A stretch of 12,282 nt of DNA from Desulfurobacteriaceae bacterium. GTDB taxonomy: Bacteria > Aquificota > Aquificia > Desulfurobacteriales > Desulfurobacteriaceae. Under the pieces are notes generated by a model. That model saw nothing but the letters and a program-made list of their open reading frames with translations. It searched no databases and was not told where the DNA came from. Every line of letters begins with the position of its first letter. The first letter of the stretch is position 1. Below, one piece after another: positions 6,492-12,282 of this stretch. The stretch spans positions 1-12,282 of the forward strand of contig JAMOPR010000137.1 of assembly GCA_027064485.1 (NCBI GenBank), written 5' to 3'. The position numbers were made by a program, and so were the translations under genes.

Positions 6492-7718
6492 ATGAACCAG
6501 TTAATCAAATGGCTGACTTTAAGAAACCTGAAGCTCAGAAAAGGATATCTATCCTTTGCGTTTGCTATATCCATATTGGGAGTAACTGTTGGCGTTGCTG
6601 CTCTCATAATAGTCAACTCGGTAATGTCAGGCTTCCAAGATGCCATTAAGCAAAAACTTCTATCAAGCAACGCCGACATTATCGTAATGAAAGGTGGCAG
6701 ACCTTTCGACAATTACAATTACGTTGAAAGGAAAATAACAAAACTTCCTCATGTAACCGGCACCGAACCGTTTCTTTACGTTCCGGTAATGGCAGCATCC
6801 TCAAACATATCTTCTGCCACAAGCGCTTCAATCAGGGGCTGCTATCCCGATAAAGAAAAAAAAGTTACAGATTTACCAAAAAGAATTATTTTAGGAGATT
6901 GGGAAATCTTCAAAAGAGACAAAAACGGAGTAGTTATAGGAAAACTATTAGCAGATAATTTAGGAATAACGTTAGGAGATGAAATAAAAGTAATATCACC
7001 GCTTGGGAAAAAAACTCCGTTTGGAATAATACCGAGAACCGCCACGTTCAGAGTTGACGGAATATTTGAAGTAGGAATGTATCAATTTGATTCTTCCCTC
7101 ATCTTAGCTCACATAGATACGGTAAGAAAAAAATTCGGTTTTGGAAACGTAGCAACAGGCATAATGGTAAAAGTGGACAATCCAGACAACACAAAGTTGG
7201 TTAAAAAGGAAATAGAAAAAACCTTAGGAAAAGGATATTACACAGAAGACTGGATAAGCTTAAACAAAAATCTTTTCTCTGCAATGAAGTTAGAAAAATT
7301 AGCAATGTTTTTGATTTTGACACTTATCGTAATTGTAGCGTCATTTAACATTTCAAGCCTGCTGATGATGAATGTTAATGTAAGAGCTAAAGACATAGCA
7401 ATTTTAAAAACTGTCGGTGCAGATAACTCTTTAATCTTAAAAATCTTTATATTTCAAGGATTTCTAATAGGTTTAATAGGAACAACAATAGGCGAAATCG
7501 TTGGAATAGGAATCTCTGTTTTAGGAGAAAAATACAAACTCATCCCCCTACCTCCCGACGTTTACTACATAGACCACCTGCCGTTTAACCTTCATATTTC
7601 TGACTGCATAGTAGCTGCCGTCGGAGCTATTACCATAAGTATAGTCGCCACCATATACCCCTCCCTCAAAGCTGCTAAAACAGAACCGGCAAAAATTCTA
7701 AGAAGTGGCGAGCAGTAA
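6492..7718 (+). CDS. LolC/LolE-family lipoprotein-releasing ABC transporter permease
   Basis: A 408-residue inner-membrane permease of the LolCDE type, which extracts mature lipoproteins and hands them to LolA for delivery to the outer membrane. Topology is typical: TM1 at about 20-43 with the V-T-V-G-V-A-A-L-I-I-V-N-S-V-M-S-G-F pattern, a periplasmic MacB-like domain (about 45-265), then FtsX-domain membrane segments at about 270-293, 318-345 and 370-391. R-A-K-D-I-A-I-L-K-T-V-G-A (298-310) is the ATPase coupling motif. The end, S-L-K-A-A-K-T-E-P-A-K-I-L-R (391-404), is a family hallmark. I chose the ATG at 6492 because AGGG (6482-6485) precedes it; an in-frame TTG at 6456 adds 12 unlikely residues. 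No LolD ATPase lies in the window. The TAA touches the stop codon of the opposing fbp gene with no base between them. Confidence 0.9.
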   Translation: MNQLIKWLTLRNLKLRKGYLSFAFAISILGVTVGVAALIIVNSVMSGFQDAIKQKLLSSNADIIVMKGGRPFDNYNYVERKITKLPHVTGTEPFLYVPVMAASSNISSATSASIRGCYPDKEKKVTDLPKRIILGDWEIFKRDKNGVVIGKLLADNLGITLGDEIKVISPLGKKTPFGIIPRTATFRVDGIFEVGMYQFDSSLILAHIDTVRKKFGFGNVATGIMVKVDNPDNTKLVKKEIEKTLGKGYYTEDWISLNKNLFSAMKLEKLAMFLILTLIVIVASFNISSLLMMNVNVRAKDIAILKTVGADNSLILKIFIFQGFLIGLIGTTIGEIVGIGISVLGEKYKLIPLPPDVYYIDHLPFNLHISDCIVAAVGAITISIVATIYPSLKAAKTEPAKILRSGEQ

Positions 7719-8651
7719 TCACTCAGTTATAAACTCCAAATACTTTTCTACTTCCCATCTGCTACCAATTATTACCGGAACTCTCTGATGTAACCCCTCA
7801 GGAACAATATCAAGTATACTCTTTTCACCTGTAGTCGATAAACCACCAGCCTGTTCTATCAAAAACGCCATAGGACTTGCTTCGTAGAGCAATCTAAGTT
7901 TCCCGTTAGTATTCTTCCTATCTGCCGGATAAATAAACACGCCTCCTTTTAGTAACGTTCTATGAACGTCAGCAACCATAGAACCCACGTATCTCAGAGT
8001 ATACTTTTCTCCCTTAAGAAAATCCACGTATCTCCTCAACCCCTCCTGCAGCCACTTATCTCTATTGGCTTCGTTAATAGAATAAATCTTCCCCTTCTCT
8101 TTCAGCTTTATTTCTGGATGAGAAAGTAAATAATTACCACTTTCCGGGTCTAAAGTAAATCCAACAACTCCCTTACCCAACGTTAAAACCATTATCGTTC
8201 CCGGACCATATATAACGTAACCAGCCGCAAGCTGTTCTCTTCCGGGTTTCAAAACGTCATCCTTATGGATGGAAAAAATCGTTCCAATACTAACGTTAAC
8301 GTCGATGTTCGAAGAGCCATCAAGAGGGTCATAAGCAACAGCATAACCTGTATCGGACAAAATAACCCTATCTTCCATCTCCTCAGAAGCTATCTGAGAA
8401 ACTTTTCCACACCTTTTAAGAGTATCAAGAATTATCTCATTGGCAAGCTCGTCAAGCTTTTGAACTTCTTCTCCCTGAACGTTCATCTTTCCAGCACTTC
8501 CTAAAACATCCAAAAGCGCTGCTTTCCTCACTTTTGCAGAAATCTCTTTTGTCGCAAATGCAATTTCGTTCAGCAGAATAATTAAATCATCAGTAAGATG
8601 TTCAATCTCTTTTTTCTTATCAAATAAGTAAGCCGTCAACGTAATAGCCAT
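7719..8651 (-). CDS. fbp: Fructose-1,6-bisphosphatase, class I
   Basis: A 310-residue enzyme that hydrolyses fructose 1,6-bisphosphate to fructose 6-phosphate in gluconeogenesis. Metal-binding and catalytic residues are visible: E-E (90-91), A-Y-D-P-L-D-G-S-S-N (106-115, with Asp108 and Asp111) and Y-E-A-S-P-M-A (256-262, with Glu257). The substrate-binding stretch Y-P-A-D-R-K-N-T-N-G-K-L-R (241-253) is also present. These identify the class I (plant/animal/E. coli Fbp) family, not the bifunctional aldolase/phosphatase of many hyperthermophiles. The start is the ATG at 8651, with GGAGGG at 8661-8656; an in-frame ATG at 8666 has no ribosome binding site. It is the last gene of the leftward five-gene unit, 16 bp after the sigma gene stop. 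Its stop abuts that of the convergent Lol permease, so no separate terminator fits between them. Confidence 0.95.
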   Translation of the reverse strand: MAITLTAYLFDKKKEIEHLTDDLIILLNEIAFATKEISAKVRKAALLDVLGSAGKMNVQGEEVQKLDELANEIILDTLKRCGKVSQIASEEMEDRVILSDTGYAVAYDPLDGSSNIDVNVSIGTIFSIHKDDVLKPGREQLAAGYVIYGPGTIMVLTLGKGVVGFTLDPESGNYLLSHPEIKLKEKGKIYSINEANRDKWLQEGLRRYVDFLKGEKYTLRYVGSMVADVHRTLLKGGVFIYPADRKNTNGKLRLLYEASPMAFLIEQAGGLSTTGEKSILDIVPEGLHQRVPVIIGSRWEVEKYLEFITE

Positions 8652-8667
8652 TTCTCCCTCCACCATA

Positions 8668-9636
8668 TTAGTTAAGGAACACGTTAAGTTTCTTTCTCAA
8701 AGCATACTCCTTCATCTTCTTTTTAGCTCTCGCTTCAAGCTGTCTCACTCTCTCTCTACTTATTCCAAGCTTTTCACCAATTTCTCTTAACGTTTTCGGG
8801 TCGTTACCATCCAAACCAAACCTCATAATAATAATTCTCTTTTCTTGAGGAGTTAACTGCTCAAGCATCTCTTGAATACTCTGTTTGAGTTCCTCCTTTA
8901 CTACCTTCTCCTCTACTTCAGCCGTCCCCTCACCTTTAAGAAAATCTTTGAAAGTAGTATCCTCTTCATCTCCTATCGGTGTATCAAGAGAAAGAGGAAC
9001 TTGACAAACAGTCAAAAGACGCTCTATCTCCTTCGGGTCCATCCCAACGTATTCTGCAAGCTCTTCAGTAGTTGGTTCTCTACCCAATTTTTTCAAAAGT
9101 TCCCCATAAGAACGGGTTATTTTGTTAACCAAAACAGCTTGTTTAACAGGAATCTTAACAGCACCCGTTTGCTGTGCAAGCGCCTGCATTATAGACTGCC
9201 TTATCCACCAAACAGCATAAGAGATAAACTTAACACCTTTATCGGGGTCAAACCTTCTTGCTGCTTCGATAAGTCCCAAAATCCCTTCAGCAATAAGGTC
9301 GTGTAAAGGTAATCCACAACCTAAATACTTCTTAGCAACGCTTACAACAAAACGCAAGTTAGACTCTACAAGCTTCTTCAAAGCTTCCTTATCACCTTTC
9401 TTTGCCCTCTTCGCTAACTCTATCTCCTCCTCTCTCGTAAGAAGTGGAATCTTTGAAATAGACTTTAAAAATGCATCAAGTGAATCTTTATCCGGAACGA
9501 AACTCTCAATTAGCGAAGGGTCTATTTGCTGGTCAAAAAGGTTAAGCTCCCCGGAAAGTTCATCCTCCGGGGATTCAATATCGTCAAATCCCAAGTTTTC
9601 TTCATCTTCCAAGAAAAAATCTTTATCTTCAATCAT
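8668..9636 (-). CDS. Sigma-70 family RNA polymerase sigma factor (RpoD/SigA-like, short form)
   Basis: A 322-residue sigma factor with regions 1.2 (about 49-81), 2 (84-155), 3 (164-240) and 4 (256-315). Region 1.1 is replaced by an acidic N-terminus, with 17 Asp/Glu and one Lys among residues 1-47. The core-binding helix is at D-L-I-A-E-G-I-L-G-L (113-122). The -10 region has F-I-S-Y-A-V-W-W-I-R-Q-S-I-M-Q (137-151). The region 4.2 helix T-L-R-E-I-G-E-K-L-G-I-S-R-E-R-V-R-Q (282-299) keeps the R-E-R-V-R-Q that reads TTGACA. It could be a primary sigma of the compact kind or a group 2 (stress/stationary) sigma; the sequence does not settle this. The gene starts one base after the degP stop, with GGAGG (9647-9643) inside the degP end, so it is co-translated with degP. 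An 8-bp hairpin lies in codons 22-30. Confidence 0.92.
   Translation of the reverse strand: MIEDKDFFLEDEENLGFDDIESPEDELSGELNLFDQQIDPSLIESFVPDKDSLDAFLKSISKIPLLTREEEIELAKRAKKGDKEALKKLVESNLRFVVSVAKKYLGCGLPLHDLIAEGILGLIEAARRFDPDKGVKFISYAVWWIRQSIMQALAQQTGAVKIPVKQAVLVNKITRSYGELLKKLGREPTTEELAEYVGMDPKEIERLLTVCQVPLSLDTPIGDEEDTTFKDFLKGEGTAEVEEKVVKEELKQSIQEMLEQLTPQEKRIIIMRFGLDGNDPKTLREIGEKLGISRERVRQLEARAKKKMKEYALRKKLNVFLN
9548..9573. repeat. 8-bp perfect inverted repeat (RNA hairpin) in the 5' part of the sigma gene
   Basis: TCCCCGGA (9548-9555) and TCCGGGGA (9566-9573) form an 8-bp stem, six of its pairs G-C, with a 10-base loop. It lies in codons 22-30 of the sigma factor gene. The loop side on the mRNA includes GGATG next to a GGAGG-like run. 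It may be a regulatory mRNA structure or a chance product of the S-P-E-D-E-L-S-G-E codons. Confidence 0.45.
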
Positions 9637-9637
9637 C

Positions 9638-11083
9638 CTATTCCTCCGGTTTTAAAACGATATAGATAATTCCTCCATTTCTCAACACTTTAACCAAAAC
9701 TCCAGAAGTTCCCGCTTTTTTCAAAATTTTAGCCAGTTGTTCCACAGTTTTCACTTCTTTAAGAGTTCTCGGTGTAAGCCCTGCCTTTACAATTACATCT
9801 CCTTCTCTCAAACCTGCATCGTCTGCGGGAGAGCCAGGCTTAACTTCAGTAACCAACAATCCTTCCTTAATCCACTTCGGAATAGCAAGTTTTTTCTTAA
9901 GCTCCTCATTAAGGGGCTGAACAGCAAATCCATACTTATCCAACATATCTTTAAGAACTACCTTCTCACTTCCCGGCATCTGCCCAACTTTTACGGTTAA
10001 CACCTTCTCTTTTCCATCTCTCACAACAGTAATCCTTACTCTTTCTCCCGGTTTCGTGTTAATAACTTTAAGCTGTAAATCCGTAACGTTTTTAACAGGT
10101 TCCCCGTTGTAACGAACTATAACGTCACCGCTCTTCAAACCTCCTTTCTCAGCAGGGCTACCACTCATTACCTTCGTAACTAAAACGCCATGCTTAACGC
10201 CAAACTTCTGTGCAATTTCCGGAGAGATATCCTCTATGTAAACACCAAGCCAACCTCTAATCACCTTTCCATACTTGAGGAGGTCGTTCATTATCTTTTT
10301 GGCGATGTTTATGGGAACAGCAAAACCTAATCCTTGCGCATTTCTAACAATAGCTGTATTGATGCCTATTACCCTACCGTGAATATCGCAGAGCGGTCCC
10401 CCGCTGTTACCCGGATTAATTGCTGCATCTGTTTGAATGAAATCTTCTATAGGATTTAACCCCAATCCGTGTCTGCCTTTAGCAGAAATAATACCGTGTG
10501 TAACGGTCCAGTTAAGCCCGTAAGGATTTCCTATAGCTATAACAAACTCACCGACCTTAATTGAATCGGAATCACCAAGCTGAACTGTGGGAACTTTTTT
10601 ATTTCCAACTTTTATCTTGATAAGAGCAACATCCGTTTTTCTATCTTTTCCTACAATCTCGGCTTTATAAACAGAACCATCACTCAATTTAACCTTTATC
10701 TTAGTAGCTTTATCAACAACGTGATTATTGGTAAGTATGTAAGCCCAGCCGTTTTCAACTTTAACGATAAAACCCGAACCTAAAGCTCTGGTTTTAAATT
10801 CTCTGGGAAAATTATCAAAGGGAAAAGGAACTCCAAATTCGTGAAAGAAATCCCTAAATTCCGGAGGAATGGGAGGATGCTTCACTTTTATCTCAGCAAC
10901 CGTGCTAATATTAACAACAGCAGGCTTAACTTTTTCTGCAACCGTTTCAAACACTTTTTGAAGAGACTCAACGGTGCTGTAATCCTGAGGAGTTGCAGTA
11001 ACATTTGCAAAAGAATAAGTTGTCGATACCGCCACCATTGCCAGAGCAACGGTTACTCTCTTTAGAAGCTGTCTTGTGTTCAT
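9638..11083 (-). CDS. DegP/HtrA-family periplasmic serine protease (Do type)
   Basis: A 481-residue exported protease/chaperone that removes misfolded envelope proteins. The signal peptide is residues 1-26 (cleavage likely after S-F-A). The trypsin-like domain has the triad His121 (T-N-N-H-V-V-D), Asp151 (K-T-D-V-A-L-I-K) and Ser227 (G-N-S-G-G-P). The regulatory segment H-P-P-I-P-P-E-F-R-D-F-F-H-E-F-G (69-84) resembles the LA-loop region of DegP/DegQ. Two PDZ domains follow: PDZ1 at about 273-368 with R-G-W-L-G-V, and PDZ2 at about 385-478. Two PDZs make it a Do/DegP-type protease instead of DegS. The ATG has an ideal AAGGAGG (11097-11091) seven bases upstream, the strongest in the operon, overlapping the region just after the NlpC/P60 stop. 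The downstream sigma gene begins one base after the stop. All catalytic residues are intact. Confidence 0.96.
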   Translation of the reverse strand: MNTRQLLKRVTVALAMVAVSTTYSFANVTATPQDYSTVESLQKVFETVAEKVKPAVVNISTVAEIKVKHPPIPPEFRDFFHEFGVPFPFDNFPREFKTRALGSGFIVKVENGWAYILTNNHVVDKATKIKVKLSDGSVYKAEIVGKDRKTDVALIKIKVGNKKVPTVQLGDSDSIKVGEFVIAIGNPYGLNWTVTHGIISAKGRHGLGLNPIEDFIQTDAAINPGNSGGPLCDIHGRVIGINTAIVRNAQGLGFAVPINIAKKIMNDLLKYGKVIRGWLGVYIEDISPEIAQKFGVKHGVLVTKVMSGSPAEKGGLKSGDVIVRYNGEPVKNVTDLQLKVINTKPGERVRITVVRDGKEKVLTVKVGQMPGSEKVVLKDMLDKYGFAVQPLNEELKKKLAIPKWIKEGLLVTEVKPGSPADDAGLREGDVIVKAGLTPRTLKEVKTVEQLAKILKKAGTSGVLVKVLRNGGIIYIVLKPEE

Positions 11084-11098
11084 CGCACTACCTCCTTC

Positions 11099-11935
11099 TT
11101 AGTTATCTTTTTGTGCGTAAAGAATTCTTCTTAACAATTTTTCACTTAAAACCCTTTTTGCTCCTATAAACCTTCTTTTAAAGTATGCACTATTTAGAGA
11201 AGAAATAGAAAGACCGTGATACATCCCAGAAAAATGGACAAATTTACCGTTACCGATATAAATACCAACATGCGAGGGAAAGCTGGCATAAGTTCTGAAA
11301 AAGACCAAATCTCCAACCTTCAGCTCATCTTTACTTACAGGAACACCAACGTTAAACTGGGCTCTTGCCGTCCTTGGCAAGTTTATACCCAATTTTCTAT
11401 AAACATACATAGTAAATGACGAACAATCAAGCCCTCTTTTAGGGTTATTACCTCCAAAAACGTAAGGAGTATTTTTCAAACTTTTAAACACTTTAGCCAG
11501 AATTTCCAGTAAAGTGCTTTTATATTCCGGGCTTTCAAGAATCGACAAACTCCAATTATCGTAAGGAACGTTTAAAGGAGTAGAAAGAACATCCGCTAAT
11601 TTTTCTCCCTCCTCGTAAACGACATTAGTTATAGGATAGATATTCTCACCTGTTTCCCTTATGTCCTCTCTTATCTCTGCCGCTTTCCTTTCCAAAAAAG
11701 CTATCGTTTTTTTACTGTTTACAGGCTTATAACGTTTTCCAGGAACGATAAGACGCTGACCGGGTCTCAACAAATTACTGTGCAGACCGTTAATTCTTTT
11801 AAGCTTGACAACCGTTGTATGAAATTTTCTGGCTATCTTATATAAAGAATCCCCCTTTTTTACTCTGTAAAGCTGAGCATGAACTGTTTGAGGAAATAAA
11901 AAGAGCATAGATAAACACAACAAAACCTTCCTCAA
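11099..11935 (-). CDS. Secreted LysM - NlpC/P60 peptidoglycan hydrolase
   Basis: A 278-residue predicted cell-wall hydrolase that would cut stem-peptide bonds in peptidoglycan. A signal peptide covers residues 1-20 (ending T-V-H-A). One LysM sugar-binding domain is at about 23-64 (Y-R-V-K-K-G-D-S-L-Y-K-I-A, ending L-R-P-G-Q-R-L-I-V-P). A linker to about 150 has helical and charged parts. The NlpC/P60 domain (about 155-260) has Cys171 in L-D-C-S-S-F, His222 in S-H-V-G-I-Y and a third polar site at His234 (K-F-V-H-F-S). The start was chosen as the TTG at 11935 because AGGAGG (11950-11945) is 9 bases before it. A GTG at 11944 would directly touch that motif, which is too close, and adds three residues. 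The gene sits 29 bp after the pseudouridine synthase stop and 15 bp before degP. Confidence 0.92.
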   Translation of the reverse strand: MRKVLLCLSMLFLFPQTVHAQLYRVKKGDSLYKIARKFHTTVVKLKRINGLHSNLLRPGQRLIVPGKRYKPVNSKKTIAFLERKAAEIREDIRETGENIYPITNVVYEEGEKLADVLSTPLNVPYDNWSLSILESPEYKSTLLEILAKVFKSLKNTPYVFGGNNPKRGLDCSSFTMYVYRKLGINLPRTARAQFNVGVPVSKDELKVGDLVFFRTYASFPSHVGIYIGNGKFVHFSGMYHGLSISSLNSAYFKRRFIGAKRVLSEKLLRRILYAQKDN

Positions 11936-11944
11936 CTTTGACAC

Positions 11945-11950
11945 CCTCCT
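11945..11950 (-). promoter_or_regulatory. Ribosome binding site deciding the NlpC/P60 gene start
   Basis: AGGAGG on the minus strand ends directly against a GTG (11944-11942) and lies 9 bases before a TTG (11935-11933). Normal spacing favours the TTG, giving a signal peptide that begins M-R-K-V-L-L. Confidence 0.55.
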
Positions 11951-11964
11951 GCAGGTTACGAAAA

Positions 11965-12282
11965 CTATTTTACCAAAAGACCAACAGATTCTTTTAGTTT
12001 CCTAAGTTCTTCTTCTGTTAAATTCCTATACTCACCTACAGGTAACTCTCCCAACTCCAAATTGCCGAACTTAATCCTTTTTAAGTAAATAACCGGATGT
12101 CCGATTTTTTCAAACATCCTCTTTACTTGGTGGTATTTGCCTTCAGTTATTTCTATTTCTACAGCAGAACGCTCCTTCCCCGCTTTAAGAATTTTGACTT
12201 TTGCCGGACGGGTAACAAAATCCCCCAAATCCACACCTTTCCTTAAAGCTTCTATTCTTTCTTCAGTTAATTCGCCTGTTAC
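11965..12282 (-). CDS. RsuA-type rRNA pseudouridine synthase (C-terminal part, cut by window edge)
   Basis: The last 105 codons and stop of a gene that enters from the right edge; the frame is open to position 12282 and begins V-T-G-E-L-T-E-E-R-I. The motif E-G-K-Y-H-Q-V-K-R-M-F-E-K-I-G-H-P-V and the end L-P-V-G-E-Y-R-N-L-T-E-E-E-L belong to the C-terminus of the RsuA/RluB/RluE family. The K-Y-H-Q-V-K-R-M form points to RsuA (16S rRNA pseudouridine), while RluB and RluE have R-N-R-x-V-R-R. The catalytic Asp and any S4 domain lie outside the window. It is the most upstream visible gene of the leftward unit that continues to fbp, so the unit's promoter is beyond the edge. Confidence 0.87.
   Translation of the reverse strand, partial: VTGELTEERIEALRKGVDLGDFVTRPAKVKILKAGKERSAVEIEITEGKYHQVKRMFEKIGHPVIYLKRIKFGNLELGELPVGEYRNLTEEELRKLKESVGLLVK

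Noticed and set aside
8872..9306. 144-codon open frame on the plus strand opposite the sigma factor gene
   Set aside because: It is antisense to conserved regions 2-4 of the sigma gene, has low-complexity composition typical of a reverse frame and no ribosome binding site.
11951..11956. CTGCAG palindrome just before the NlpC/P60 ribosome binding site
   Set aside because: It is a short restriction-like palindrome with no repeat elsewhere; too small to support an operator call.
1..12282. CRISPR arrays, insertion sequences, tRNA/rRNA genes, phage or toxin-antitoxin genes
   Set aside because: I found no regularly spaced direct repeats, transposase motifs, cloverleaf-like sequences or such gene pairs on reading either strand.

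Overview
The window looks like chromosome of a thermophilic, diderm (outer-membrane-bearing), anaerobic chemolithotroph-type bacterium. Several genes suggest the Aquificota, perhaps Desulfurobacteriaceae (Thermovibrio/Desulfurobacterium-like), but this placement is inference from gene style and cannot be proven without a search. Supporting signs are the AT-rich DNA, arginine coded mostly by AGA/AGG, Lys/Glu/Ile-rich proteins, strong GGAGG-type ribosome binding sites with frequent GTG/TTG starts, and very tight gene packing. There are outer-membrane maintenance genes (Mla, Lol, DegP), a TAT-exported c-type cytochrome, and a gluconeogenic class I fructose-1,6-bisphosphatase.

Layout, left to right. 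(1) Positions 1-3311, minus strand: a compact operon read mlaE -> mlaF -> MCE/MlaD-like -> hisH (cut by the left edge), with every junction overlapping. The MCE protein is long: TM anchor, one MCE domain, about 200 residues of helix, and a C-terminal stretch that looks like an outer-membrane beta-barrel. Together these would form a one-component bridge for phospholipids between the two membranes. (2) Positions 3312-3437: divergent intergenic region with a G/C-run block. (3) Positions 3438-4958, plus strand: lysS, closed by a hairpin that probably terminates both convergent units. (4) Positions 5000-6274, minus strand: a TAT lipoprotein with two CXXCH haem sites and a CGAxxG redox motif, resembling split-Soret cytochrome c, with a clear TTGACA promoter overlapped by an FNR-like palindrome. 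(5) Positions 6492-7718, plus strand: a LolC/LolE-family lipoprotein-release permease without its ATPase nearby. (6) Positions 7719-12282, minus strand: a five-gene unit read RsuA-like pseudouridine synthase (cut by the right edge) -> LysM-NlpC/P60 peptidoglycan hydrolase -> DegP/HtrA protease -> sigma-70 factor -> class I FBPase.

Functional theme: most genes serve the cell envelope. MlaEFD handles phospholipids, Lol handles lipoproteins, NlpC/P60 handles peptidoglycan and DegP handles periplasmic protein quality. The placement of a compact sigma-70 factor directly behind degP suggests a link between envelope state and transcription, but this is an inference. No tRNA, rRNA, CRISPR array, insertion sequence or phage gene was seen. 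The only spaces between genes are short (at most about 220 bp).
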